NCBI GenBank assembly: GCA_946490195.1
Contig: CAMLWN010000005.1
Location: forward strand, 1 to 43,830
Direction: 5' to 3'
Length of the DNA stretch: 43,830 nt
From: an uncultured Mycoplasmatota bacterium
GTDB lineage: Bacteria > Bacillota_I > Bacilli_A > RF39 > UBA660
Shown: positions 1-7,656 of the stretch, one piece after another
Layout of the letters: each line of letters begins with the position of its first letter
Numbering within the stretch: the first letter of the stretch is position 1
The notes under the pieces: model-generated
Told to the model about the DNA's origin: nothing
What the model saw: the letters and a program-made list of their open reading frames with translations, nothing else
The model's database searches: none
Program-made: the position numbers and the translations under genes

Positions 1-360
1 GGTTCTTCCCATTCTTTTAATCTCAATATCGTTTGGACTTCTTCGGCATTACTTTGCCATATAGTTGATGTGAGTAAGCCTTGAAATTTTGGTTCTTCCC
101 ATTCTTTTAATCTCAATATCGTTTGGACTTCTTCGGCATTACTTTTCCATATATTTGATGTGAGTAAGCCTTGAAATTTCGGTTCTTCCCATTCTTTTAA
201 ACTTAATATGGTTTGAATTTCTTTGGCATTACTATTCCATATAGTTGACGTGAGTAAACCTTGAAATTTTGGATCTTCCCATTCTTTTAAACTTAATATG
301 ATTTGAACTTCTGTAGCATTACTTTTCCATATGTTTGATGTGAGTAAGCTTTGAAATTTT
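1..360 (-). repeat. four direct 90-bp coding repeats
   Basis: Units 1-90, 91-180, 181-270 and 271-360 are in register with the reading frame. The two leftmost differ at only 3 of 90 positions by my reading; the other two are more diverged. This suggests recent duplication or gene conversion toward the 3' end of the gene. The array continues beyond the window. Confidence 0.95.
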
Positions 361-497
361 GGATTATTCCAATAAGGTAAATTAAGAATTTCTAGTACAG
401 TGTTATAGCTACATAGATATAGATAATCACTTTTTAAATGCTCTAAATTTCTTTTTTTTAATTCTTTATCGATTAATATTCTCTCTTCTGGATACAT
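1..497 (-). CDS. 30-residue tandem-repeat protein, 3' end outside window
   Basis: The ATG at 495-497 follows an AGAGGA ribosome site and opens a frame that stays open for 165 codons to the window edge, so the C-terminus is missing. After a non-repeated N-terminus of about 47 residues, the protein is built of exact 30-residue units with consensus PKFQGLLTS(N/T)IWxSNAxE, then VQTILxLKEWEE; four units are visible. Each unit should form two short helices, so an alpha-solenoid is likely. Counted from the Pro, unit position 10 runs Asn/Thr/Asn/Thr and position 13 Lys/Asn/Lys/Gln, while Trp12, Trp28 and the SNA core are invariant. No signal peptide is seen. It lies 31 bp downstream of prfA, behind that gene's terminator, with little room for its own promoter. 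I do not recognise the family; function is unknown. The reading frame itself is secure. Confidence 0.85.
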   Translation of the reverse strand, partial: MYPEERILIDKELKKRNLEHLKSDYLYLCSYNTVLEILNLPYWNNPKFQSLLTSNIWKSNATEVQIILSLKEWEDPKFQGLLTSTIWNSNAKEIQTILSLKEWEEPKFQGLLTSNIWKSNAEEVQTILRLKEWEEPKFQGLLTSTIWQSNAEEVQTILRLKEWEE

Positions 498-516
498 ACT
501 TCTTCCTCTTTCTTTT

Positions 517-539
517 AAAAAAACAGGATTATTCTCCTG
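517..539 (-). terminator. Rho-independent terminator of the prfA operon
   Basis: On the minus strand CAGGA and TCCTG pair around a 6-nt loop, followed by seven T. The prfA stop codon lies at the stem-loop boundary. The stem is short (5 bp), so readthrough into the repeat-protein gene is plausible. Confidence 0.75.
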
Positions 540-1584
540 CTAGTTTTCTTTTTAAATCTTCAGTAATTAACGCTTCAATTATTGGATCTAATTCTCCATC
601 CATTACCCGATCTAAAGACATTACAGAAAAGCCAATTCGGTGATCTGTAACACGATTTTGTGGATAATTGTATGTTCTTATTTTCTCGCTTCGATCTCCT
701 GTTCCTATTTTACTCTTTCTTGTACTACCTAATTTTTGTTCTTTTTCTTGTTCCATTAAATCATAAAGTTTTACTCGTAATATTTTCATAGCTTTTTCTT
801 TATTTTTTAATTGGCTTCGTTCATTTTGACAAGTAACTACTGTATTGGTAGGTAAATGAGTGATTCGAACGGCAGAATTGGATGTATTTACTGATTGTCC
901 ACCAGCTCCACTTGAATGGTATACATCAATTTTTAAGTCACTTTCCTTAATTTCAATATCTACATCTTCTACTTCTGGCATGACTAATACTGTAGCTGTT
1001 GAAGTATGCACTCTACCTTGAGTTTCGGTTACTGGAACACGTTGAACTCGGTGAGCTCCACTTTCATATTTTAGTTTACTATAAACATTTTCTCCTTTAA
1101 TAGTACATTCTACTTGAGAAAATCCTCCTGATGTACCTTCTACTTGGTGGTCAATCTCAATTTTCCATCCTTGTTTTTCGGCATAGTATGTATACATTCT
1201 TAATAGGTCACCGGCAAAGATATTAGCTTCATCTCCACCAGCTGCACCTCTAATTTCCATGATAATATTTTTCCCGTCATTTTCATCTTTAGGAATTAAT
1301 AAAATTTCTAACTCATGATTTAATTGTTCTAATTTTGCTGTATTTTCTTCAATTTCTAATTCAGCCATTTCTCTTAATTCTGAATCATTTAGAACTTCTT
1401 TTGCTTCTTTTAAATGCTCTTCAGCTGTTTCATATTCTTTATATTTATCTACAATTTCTTTTAAATCACTTTGTTCTTTTGATAAAGCTTTAATTTTATT
1501 AAAATCGCTCATAATTTCTGGATTCATTAAAAGAGTCGTTAATTCTTCATATCTTGCTTTTATACTTTCTAATCTTTCTTTCAT
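529..1584 (-). CDS. prfA: peptide chain release factor 1
   Basis: RF1 reads UAA and UAG in the ribosomal A site and triggers peptidyl-tRNA hydrolysis. The 351-residue protein is normal length. It has the GGQ catalytic motif at 228-230 (in SSGAGGQSVNTS) and a PxT-type stop-recognition tripeptide, PVT, at 184-186; RF2 would carry SPF. The acidic helical N-terminal domain spans about 1-100. It is the last gene of ywiB-argS-rpoE-prfA, 45 bp after rpoE, rather than beside prmC as in B. subtilis. Several genes here end in TGA (ywiB, trmN6, rsmA), so an RF2 gene must exist elsewhere. A perfect DnaA box (659-667) lies inside the gene. Confidence 0.97.
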   Translation of the reverse strand: MKERLESIKARYEELTTLLMNPEIMSDFNKIKALSKEQSDLKEIVDKYKEYETAEEHLKEAKEVLNDSELREMAELEIEENTAKLEQLNHELEILLIPKDENDGKNIIMEIRGAAGGDEANIFAGDLLRMYTYYAEKQGWKIEIDHQVEGTSGGFSQVECTIKGENVYSKLKYESGAHRVQRVPVTETQGRVHTSTATVLVMPEVEDVDIEIKESDLKIDVYHSSGAGGQSVNTSNSAVRITHLPTNTVVTCQNERSQLKNKEKAMKILRVKLYDLMEQEKEQKLGSTRKSKIGTGDRSEKIRTYNYPQNRVTDHRIGFSVMSLDRVMDGELDPIIEALITEDLKRKLAGE

Positions 1585-1629
1585 AATCTTATCCTTTCTA
1601 TTTGTATTTTTACGTTTTAAGAAAGGTAG

Positions 1630-2055
1630 CTAAAGATTTTCTTCATCGTCATCAATAATTACTAAATCTTTTAAATCATCATCTGTAGTATCGTCATCTG
1701 CTTCTTCATCATAGAATACGTCTTCTGACTCTTCTTCTTCAACAGCAGGTTCTTCTTCAATTACATCTTCATATTCTTCATCATCATCTTCTATCACTAG
1801 TTTTTCACTATGACGTGTACGAAGATCCCAGTAACCATCTTCTAACATTACAAATTTTTTGTCTGTTGTTAGAATTTCAAAAAAATCAGCAATATGGTCT
1901 TCATATTCTTTTTGAGATAAACCTAATGCATCACATATTTTTTGAAATAAATCTGTAATTTTCATTTTTTTCTTAGATTCTTCTAAGATGATATAAGCTA
2001 TGTCGTCATATCCCATTAATTCTAATTCTTCTTTTGGTATATCTTTTAATTTCAT
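1630..2055 (-). CDS. rpoE: DNA-directed RNA polymerase delta subunit
   Basis: Delta is the Gram-positive RNA polymerase accessory subunit that lowers nonspecific DNA binding and speeds enzyme recycling. The N-terminal part (about 1-75) matches the HARE-HTH fold, with the segment GYWDLRTRH at its end. The tail from about 90 to 141 is almost wholly Asp/Glu, as in the B. subtilis protein (about 170 residues). It starts at ATG after GAGGAG and lies 12 bp downstream of argS in the same operon. Confidence 0.93.
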   Translation of the reverse strand: MKLKDIPKEELELMGYDDIAYIILEESKKKMKITDLFQKICDALGLSQKEYEDHIADFFEILTTDKKFVMLEDGYWDLRTRHSEKLVIEDDDEEYEDVIEEEPAVEEEESEDVFYDEEADDDTTDDDLKDLVIIDDDEENL

Positions 2056-2067
2056 TATTCTTTCTCC

Positions 2068-3765
2068 TCACATTTTCTTAGGTATTTTTATACTTAATAA
2101 AGCTAACATTTCTTTAATAACTTTATTTCCTAAGTTAAGTACAAATAACCAACTTTCTTTTTTCTTTTTATCTTCTAGATTATTTATATGATTCTTTTCA
2201 TAAAAAGCATTCATATTTACACATAAATCATATAAATAATTTGCTAGTACAGATGGTAGTCTTGTACTATAACTATATTTTAAAGTATTTTCCAAATCTA
2301 ATAACTTTATTCTTAAATCTCGATCTTCTTTATTATATATATCTTTTTCTTCAAGTTCACAGGTTTCTGTTTCTTTTTCTAAAATACTTGCTATTCTTAA
2401 ATAGGTATATAAAATATAAGGGCCTGTTTTACCTACTACTTCCGAAAACTTATTTAAATCAAAGATATAATCTTTTTCTCTATTGTTTTGTAAATCTGCA
2501 AATTTAATGATTGCATTTACTAGTATATCTAAGTCTTCTTCTGTCATGTTGTCATTTTTTGGATTAGAAGTTAAGAAGGCATTTTTTGTTTCTTTAAATA
2601 GAGAATCTAATTTTGGAGCGCTTCCAGCTCTAGTTTTGAATGGTTTGCCATCAGAGCCATTAACTGTTCCAAATCCGAGATGTTCAAAAGTAATCGTGTC
2701 TGTATATCCTAGTTTTTCACATACTCTAAATAATTGTTTAAAGTGAAGACTTTGGCGCATATCTGTTATATAAATCATATTGTCTGGATGAAAATCTTCT
2801 ATTCTTTCATAAATCGTGCCTAAGTCAGTTGTTCCATAAAGATAGGCTCCATTACTTTTTTGATAAATTAATGGTGGAATTTCTAATTCATCTTCTGGTT
2901 TAGATACTTCAACAATCTTAGCTCCATTACTTGTAGTTAATAAATTCTTTTTATTTAATTCTTCTGTTACCTTATCTATATAAGGATAGGCATCGGATTC
3001 TCCATACCATAAATCAAAATGAACATCTAAATATTCATAGATTTTTAAAATATCTTTTCCTGATACTTCACGAATTATTTTAAAATACTCTTGATACTCG
3101 GCATTTCCATCTTGTAGTTCTTTTGTTATTTCAGCACATCTTTCTTTTACTTGTTCGTCTTCTTTGCATAATGCGCTCATTTTTGGATAAATTTCGTCTA
3201 AAATCTCAATCGTAATATTTTCTTTTGCTATATTTTCTTTTTGTAACCCATATATTACTTGGCCTATTTGCAAACCATAATCCCCTAAATGAACATCTCC
3301 AATGACATCATGACCAAAATATTTTAGGATTCTTTTAATGGATTCACCAACAATAGCACTTCTTAAATGACCCACATGAAGAGGTTTGGCAATATTTGGT
3401 CCACCATAATCAATAATAATTTTCTTTTTCTCTGGCATATGAATATTGAATTTTTCTTTATAAAACATATCTTTTAAACGTTCATTTATAAATTTGTTAC
3501 TTAATGTAAAATTTATGAATCCAGGTTTAACTGCTTCTACTTTAGAAAAATCTTCTTCATCTTTATATATTTTTAAAAACTTACTAACAATTTCTTCACT
3601 AATTTCATATGGAGATTTTCTGGCTATTTTGGCATAAGCAAAACAACCATCAAATTGATAATCACATAATTCTTTTCGATTAGAAACAATGATTTTTGCT
3701 TGTAAATCATAGTTTAAATCATTTAATACTTTTTGAAGTTTTTCTTCTATATATTCTATTATCAC
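2068..3765 (-). CDS. argS: arginyl-tRNA synthetase
   Basis: Class I synthetase charging tRNA-Arg. The HIGH-type signature is HVGH at 130-133 within GPNIAKPLHVGHLRS. The N-terminal additional domain is at about 1-100, and the C-terminal alpha-helical anticodon-binding (DALR) domain at about 450-565. Length (565) is normal. The start is GTG at 3763-3765, overlapping the ywiB TGA stop by 4 nt (GTGA), which indicates translational coupling. The ywiB-argS pairing is the same as in B. subtilis. Confidence 0.96.
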   Translation of the reverse strand: MIIEYIEEKLQKVLNDLNYDLQAKIIVSNRKELCDYQFDGCFAYAKIARKSPYEISEEIVSKFLKIYKDEEDFSKVEAVKPGFINFTLSNKFINERLKDMFYKEKFNIHMPEKKKIIIDYGGPNIAKPLHVGHLRSAIVGESIKRILKYFGHDVIGDVHLGDYGLQIGQVIYGLQKENIAKENITIEILDEIYPKMSALCKEDEQVKERCAEITKELQDGNAEYQEYFKIIREVSGKDILKIYEYLDVHFDLWYGESDAYPYIDKVTEELNKKNLLTTSNGAKIVEVSKPEDELEIPPLIYQKSNGAYLYGTTDLGTIYERIEDFHPDNMIYITDMRQSLHFKQLFRVCEKLGYTDTITFEHLGFGTVNGSDGKPFKTRAGSAPKLDSLFKETKNAFLTSNPKNDNMTEEDLDILVNAIIKFADLQNNREKDYIFDLNKFSEVVGKTGPYILYTYLRIASILEKETETCELEEKDIYNKEDRDLRIKLLDLENTLKYSYSTRLPSVLANYLYDLCVNMNAFYEKNHINNLEDKKKKESWLFVLNLGNKVIKEMLALLSIKIPKKM

Positions 3766-4121
3766 TTTTCTCTTCCTTCCTCCAATTCTATTGTTAAAAC
3801 ATTTTCATGATCATCGGTTTCAATAAAATAGGATAACTGGATTTCATTTTTATTCGTCAATAGATTAGCATACTCTACTAAAACTTGCAAGTTATATTGT
3901 TCTTTTTTTAAAGTAATTTGACTTTTTTGATTTTCAATATCTAATAAAAACGCATATTCATCGTTTTCTCTTAGAAATTTTTTGGTTTGTAAATTTACAC
4001 TATGATTCATATCATTTAATTGAAAACTTAAAATATTATTTTCTAACAATGCTGGAATATTTTCTTCATTTATAACTATATTTTCACCATTTTTTAACGT
4101 TATTTTTAAAATATATTCCAT
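3762..4121 (-). CDS. ywiB: DUF1934 (YwiB-like) beta-barrel protein
   Basis: A 119-residue protein with alternating beta-strand pattern and no signal peptide or membrane segment. Position directly before argS and overall character match YwiB/DUF1934, a small lipocalin-like barrel of unknown function in Firmicutes. It is the first gene of the operon: the ATG follows GAGGTGA, and the extended -10 promoter lies about 25 bp upstream. It ends in TGA, evidence that TGA is a stop in this genome. The call rests on synteny plus modest similarity. Confidence 0.75.
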   Translation of the reverse strand: MEYILKITLKNGENIVINEENIPALLENNILSFQLNDMNHSVNLQTKKFLRENDEYAFLLDIENQKSQITLKKEQYNLQVLVEYANLLTNKNEIQLSYFIETDDHENVLTIELEEGREK

Positions 4122-4144
4122 GGGTCACCTCACTTAACCGGAAC

Positions 4145-4153
4145 ATTATATCA
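4145..4153 (-). promoter_or_regulatory. extended -10 promoter of ywiB-argS-rpoE-prfA
   Basis: The minus strand reads TGATATAAT (TG-n-TATAAT), the same core found before mnmE, recF and dnaX in this window. The -35 region is only T-rich. The predicted start near 4138 gives a short leader of under 20 nt. Confidence 0.65.
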
Positions 4154-4168
4154 TGGAATACCAAGAAA

Positions 4169-4194
4169 AAAAAGGATTATTTGTACTCCTTTTT
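4169..4194. other. 8-bp hairpin in divergent intergenic region
   Basis: AAAAAGGA and TCCTTTTT pair around a 10-nt loop between two divergent genes, where no terminator is needed. It overlaps the -35 zone of the minus promoter. The rest of 4195-4327 is T-rich on the plus strand with no promoter I can call confidently. Confidence 0.35.
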
Positions 4195-4327
4195 ATTTCT
4201 TATTTTTTGTATATTTTTTCATAATTATCATTCTATTTTTTCTATTTTTATTGAAGCATTTTTTTATTACGTAATTTTTTTCTTATATTTTTTTCTTTTT
4301 GATTCATACTAACTTTAGGTGTTTTGC

Positions 4328-6271
4328 ATGAAAAAATTTAAATTTATATGTCGATTACTTCTTTTTTTCCTTTTAAGTGGAATTATTGTTTTAACTGGTA
4401 TTTATGTTTATGCATTTTTTTCACCTAAATTAGAGCTTAAAAATATGGGAAAGGTTTTTATTTATGATTATGAAAATAATTTGGTTTATCAAGGTTCTGG
4501 TTCTAACGATTGGATTAGTTTAGAAGATATCTCTCCCAATTTAATTAATGCTGTTATTAGTGTAGAAGATAAAAATTTTTATAATCATCATGGTTTTGAT
4601 TTTTTAAGAATTGGAAAAGCTTTTCTTACAAATATTCAAAAAAATACTAGAATTGGAGCTTCAACCATTAGCCAACAATATATTAAAAATATGTTTTTAA
4701 CTTTTGACCAAACTTGGGCTAGAAAAATAGAAGAAGCTTTTTTAACTGTTGAATTAGAAGTTCATTATAGTAAAGATGAAATTTTAGAAGGATACTTAAA
4801 TACGATTAACTATGGCGAGGGAAATTATGGAATTGAAGATGCTAGTCATTATTATTTTAACAAAAGTAGTAAAGATTTGACTTTGGAAGAAGCATTGATG
4901 TTAGCTGGAATTCCTAAAGCACCAAGTATTTATAATCCTGTTAGCGATTATGAGGCTTGTATTGAAAGGGCTTGGATTGTTGCACTTACTATGTTAAATA
5001 ACGGATATATTACAGAAGAAGAATATAATAATTTATTTCAAGAAGAAATTCCTATTTATGGAAAAAGAACACAGAATAATTCGCAAACGATTCTTTATTA
5101 TCAAGATGCTGTAATGGAAGAGCTTGCTAAAATCAAAACGATTCCTACTTCTTTAATCGATTCTGGCGGCCTTAAAATATATACAACATTTGATATGAAT
5201 GCTCAAACAAAGATGGAAGAAAATATTTTAAAATATATGGGAAATCAAGAGGAATTGCAAATTGCAAGTGTTATGGTTAATCCCCAAACTGGAGGTGTTT
5301 TAGCTTTAACTGGTGGGCTTAATTATGCGAAAAGTCAATATAACCGCGCGACTCAAAGTAAAAGGCAAGTTGGAAGTACTATGAAACCCTTTTTATATTA
5401 TGCTGCTTTAGAAAATGGGCTTGTCTCTTCTTCTACTTTTAAAAGTGAAAAAACGACTTTTTATTTTTCAAATGACCAAAGCTATTCCCCAAATAATTAT
5501 AACGATATTTATGCAAATGAAGATATTACTATGTCTGCTGCCATTGCTTTTTCGGATAATGTTTATGCAGTTAAAACTCATTTGTTTTTAGGTACCGATG
5601 TTTTAGTCGATACAGCTCATTTAGCAGGTATTAAAGAAGAGCTTGTTGGCAATCCTTCTCTTGCACTTGGAACTAGTGAGCTTAACATGATGGATTTTGC
5701 CACAGGATATACTACTTTAGCTAATGGTGGAAATCAAAAGGAACTTTATTTGATTGAGCGAGTAGAAGATTTAAATGGAAATGTTTTATATCAACATAAA
5801 GATAAACAAAATTATGTCTTAAATAGTAACAGTGTTTATATTTTAAATGAAATGCTTACTAGCACAACAAATTCTGCTTATACGGATTATACAACTCCTA
5901 CTGCTTTATCTTTGGCCTCTAAAATGAGTCGTAAGTATGCTTTAAAAACTGGAACAACAAATACGGACTCGTGGGTTGCAGGATATAATCCTGAGCTTTT
6001 AATGATGGTATGGATTGGAAATGACGAAGCAAAAGAGATTGATAGTACAGCTAGTTATTATTCGAAAAACATTTGGCTAGATACAATGGAGGCTTATTTA
6101 GAAGGACATGAGGCAGTTTGGTATGAAAAGCCTCAAAATGTTATTGGACTTATTCGTAATGGAATAACTGGTGAGGAAGATTTAGAGGGAAAAAATAGTA
6201 CAGTATTTTATTATGTTAAAGGTTCTGAAATAAAATCTGTATCAGCAAATAAAGAAGAAAACGACTCGTAA
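4328..6271 (+). CDS. class A penicillin-binding protein (PBP1A type)
   Basis: Bifunctional peptidoglycan synthase. A short cytoplasmic tail and one membrane helix (about 7-31) precede a GT51 glycosyltransferase domain (catalytic Glu80 in SVEDKNFYNHHGFD; GASTISQQ at 110-117). The transpeptidase domain carries STMK at 350-353, SDN at 409-411 and KTGT at 540-543. All catalytic motifs are intact; 647 residues is compact, with no C-terminal extension. I chose ATG 4328 because AGGTG at 4317-4321 precedes it; a GTG at 4319 overlaps that site. It is the only intact plus-strand gene left of oriC, so it is transcribed against fork movement. It converges with noc, the stop codons being adjacent. Confidence 0.93.
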   Translation: MKKFKFICRLLLFFLLSGIIVLTGIYVYAFFSPKLELKNMGKVFIYDYENNLVYQGSGSNDWISLEDISPNLINAVISVEDKNFYNHHGFDFLRIGKAFLTNIQKNTRIGASTISQQYIKNMFLTFDQTWARKIEEAFLTVELEVHYSKDEILEGYLNTINYGEGNYGIEDASHYYFNKSSKDLTLEEALMLAGIPKAPSIYNPVSDYEACIERAWIVALTMLNNGYITEEEYNNLFQEEIPIYGKRTQNNSQTILYYQDAVMEELAKIKTIPTSLIDSGGLKIYTTFDMNAQTKMEENILKYMGNQEELQIASVMVNPQTGGVLALTGGLNYAKSQYNRATQSKRQVGSTMKPFLYYAALENGLVSSSTFKSEKTTFYFSNDQSYSPNNYNDIYANEDITMSAAIAFSDNVYAVKTHLFLGTDVLVDTAHLAGIKEELVGNPSLALGTSELNMMDFATGYTTLANGGNQKELYLIERVEDLNGNVLYQHKDKQNYVLNSNSVYILNEMLTSTTNSAYTDYTTPTALSLASKMSRKYALKTGTTNTDSWVAGYNPELLMMVWIGNDEAKEIDSTASYYSKNIWLDTMEAYLEGHEAVWYEKPQNVIGLIRNGITGEEDLEGKNSTVFYYVKGSEIKSVSANKEENDS

Positions 6272-6283
6272 TTAGTCGTTTTC
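6257..6283. terminator. bidirectional terminator shared by the PBP gene and noc
   Basis: GAAAACGACT (6257-6266) pairs perfectly with AGTCGTTTTC (6274-6283) around a 7-nt loop, with A-rich and T-rich flanks serving both strands. Both stop codons (plus 6269-6271, minus 6272-6274) fall in or beside the loop. Confidence 0.9.
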
Positions 6284-7504
6284 TTTTATTGTTATTGTCA
6301 TTTGATAATTTCCATTTAAATCTATTTCATCTAGAGAAATTTGAAATCCTTGTTTTTGCATTTTTTCTATTAAATCACGAACTTCATTAATAGCCGTTTT
6401 CAAATCTATTCCTTTTTCCTCTTCAACCATTTGCTTATAATTCGGGTCTAATTTAATAACGGAATCCATTGGGTCAACAATTTTTTCAGTTGAAGTTTCT
6501 TTAATTTCTTCGATTTTATTATTTTCTGTAACTTGAGAATCCGAAAATAAAAATGGCATAATTACTTCGTCTTGTGGTTGTTGATTAGCTGGTGATGGTG
6601 TTGCAGATGATGAACTAAGATCATCTAAAACTTCTATTTCATCCATTGATGTATTTTCATTTTGAATAGGTGACGGTGTTTCAATCATTTGCATATTTGC
6701 TGCTTCATCTTCTAAAAAGTTAAAAAATTTGTTTGGAATACTTTTTTGTTCTTCTGGTTTTATTTCAGAAATATTGTCTTTTTGTTCAATTTCCATATTT
6801 TTATCCTCTTTCGTTGATTCTTTTTGGTTTATATCACTAGCGTTGCTGATTATTTTATTTACGTCTGGAGAAATGTTTACTAAAGGAACATCTTCATTTA
6901 CTTCCCCTTTAGCTTTTTTTATTTCCAAGTCTAATTGACGAACAGTAAGGCGTTTGGCAAGAATCTTTTGAAGCCATTGTGCTTGTTCTTCTTTTGGAAG
7001 AACTAATAAGCTTCTAGCATGACGTTCACTAATTTTTTCTTGTAATAAAGCATCTTGAACTTCTGGAGCTAAATTTAAAAGTCTCAATTTATTTGCAATA
7101 GAACTTTGACTAACACCCATTTTTTCTGCAAGTTGCTCTTGAGTCATATATCCACGGTCTAATAAATTTTTATAAGACTTTGCTTCTTCAATTGGTGTTA
7201 GATTTCTTCTTTGAATATTTTCAACTAACGCAATTTCAGCACTTTTATTATCATCAATATCAGATATAATTGCGGGAACTTGTCTTAATCCTGCCATTGT
7301 TGCGGCTTTAAATCTTCTTTCTCCTGCAATAATTTCATATTTATTTCCTAATCTTCTTAAAACTAAAGGTTGAATAATTCCATGTTGTTTAATAGATTCT
7401 GATAATTCTTTTAATCCTTCTTCATCAAATGCTAACCGTGGTTGAAAACGATTTGGTATTATATCTTCAATTGCTACTTGAAGTACCTTTTGTTCTGTAT
7501 TCAC
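6272..7504 (-). CDS. noc: nucleoid occlusion protein Noc (ParB family)
   Basis: CTP-dependent DNA clamp that loads at Noc-binding sites and protects the nucleoid from Z-ring assembly in B. subtilis. ParB/Srx N-terminal domain at about 8-105 has the CTP motif GERR (61-64); the helix-turn-helix domain at about 120-195 contains TQEQLAEKMGVSQSSIANKL and ERHAR. PNRFQPR, IANKLRLL and ERHAR follow B. subtilis Noc rather than Spo0J as I recall them, and the C-terminal dimer domain (about 364-410) ends Noc-like. At 410 residues it is far longer than the usual 280-290 because of an acidic Ser/Asn-rich linker (about 200-360). The GTG start follows AAGGGG; an in-frame TGA upstream rules out extension, so the N-terminal amphipathic helix of B. 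subtilis Noc is absent. Five matching sites occur in this window. A ParB role remains possible. Confidence 0.87.
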   Translation of the reverse strand: MNTEQKVLQVAIEDIIPNRFQPRLAFDEEGLKELSESIKQHGIIQPLVLRRLGNKYEIIAGERRFKAATMAGLRQVPAIISDIDDNKSAEIALVENIQRRNLTPIEEAKSYKNLLDRGYMTQEQLAEKMGVSQSSIANKLRLLNLAPEVQDALLQEKISERHARSLLVLPKEEQAQWLQKILAKRLTVRQLDLEIKKAKGEVNEDVPLVNISPDVNKIISNASDINQKESTKEDKNMEIEQKDNISEIKPEEQKSIPNKFFNFLEDEAANMQMIETPSPIQNENTSMDEIEVLDDLSSSSATPSPANQQPQDEVIMPFLFSDSQVTENNKIEEIKETSTEKIVDPMDSVIKLDPNYKQMVEEEKGIDLKTAINEVRDLIEKMQKQGFQISLDEIDLNGNYQMTITIKEND

Positions 7505-7656
7505 AAAAATCAGCCCCTTACCGCCTATTTTATCTATATATCATTTTAGCAATAATTTCCAAAATAGGCAATATTAATTTAAAATTTTGTTAAAATTCTA
7601 GTTTTTTCTTCCCATTTTCTATTACAAATACTATAATTAATTTATGGTAAATTTCT

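Noticed and set aside
1-360. CRISPR-like direct repeats
   Set aside because: Units are contiguous, 90 bp, with no spacers, and stay in one open reading frame.
4169-4194. Riboswitch or attenuator before the PBP gene
   Set aside because: Only one simple A/T-rich hairpin, no conserved aptamer elements.
6272-7504. Calling this gene spo0J/parB because of nearby parS sites
   Set aside because: Sequence details (PNRFQPR, IANKLRLL, ERHAR, C-terminus) and matching Noc sites favour Noc; a dual role is kept only as a hypothesis.
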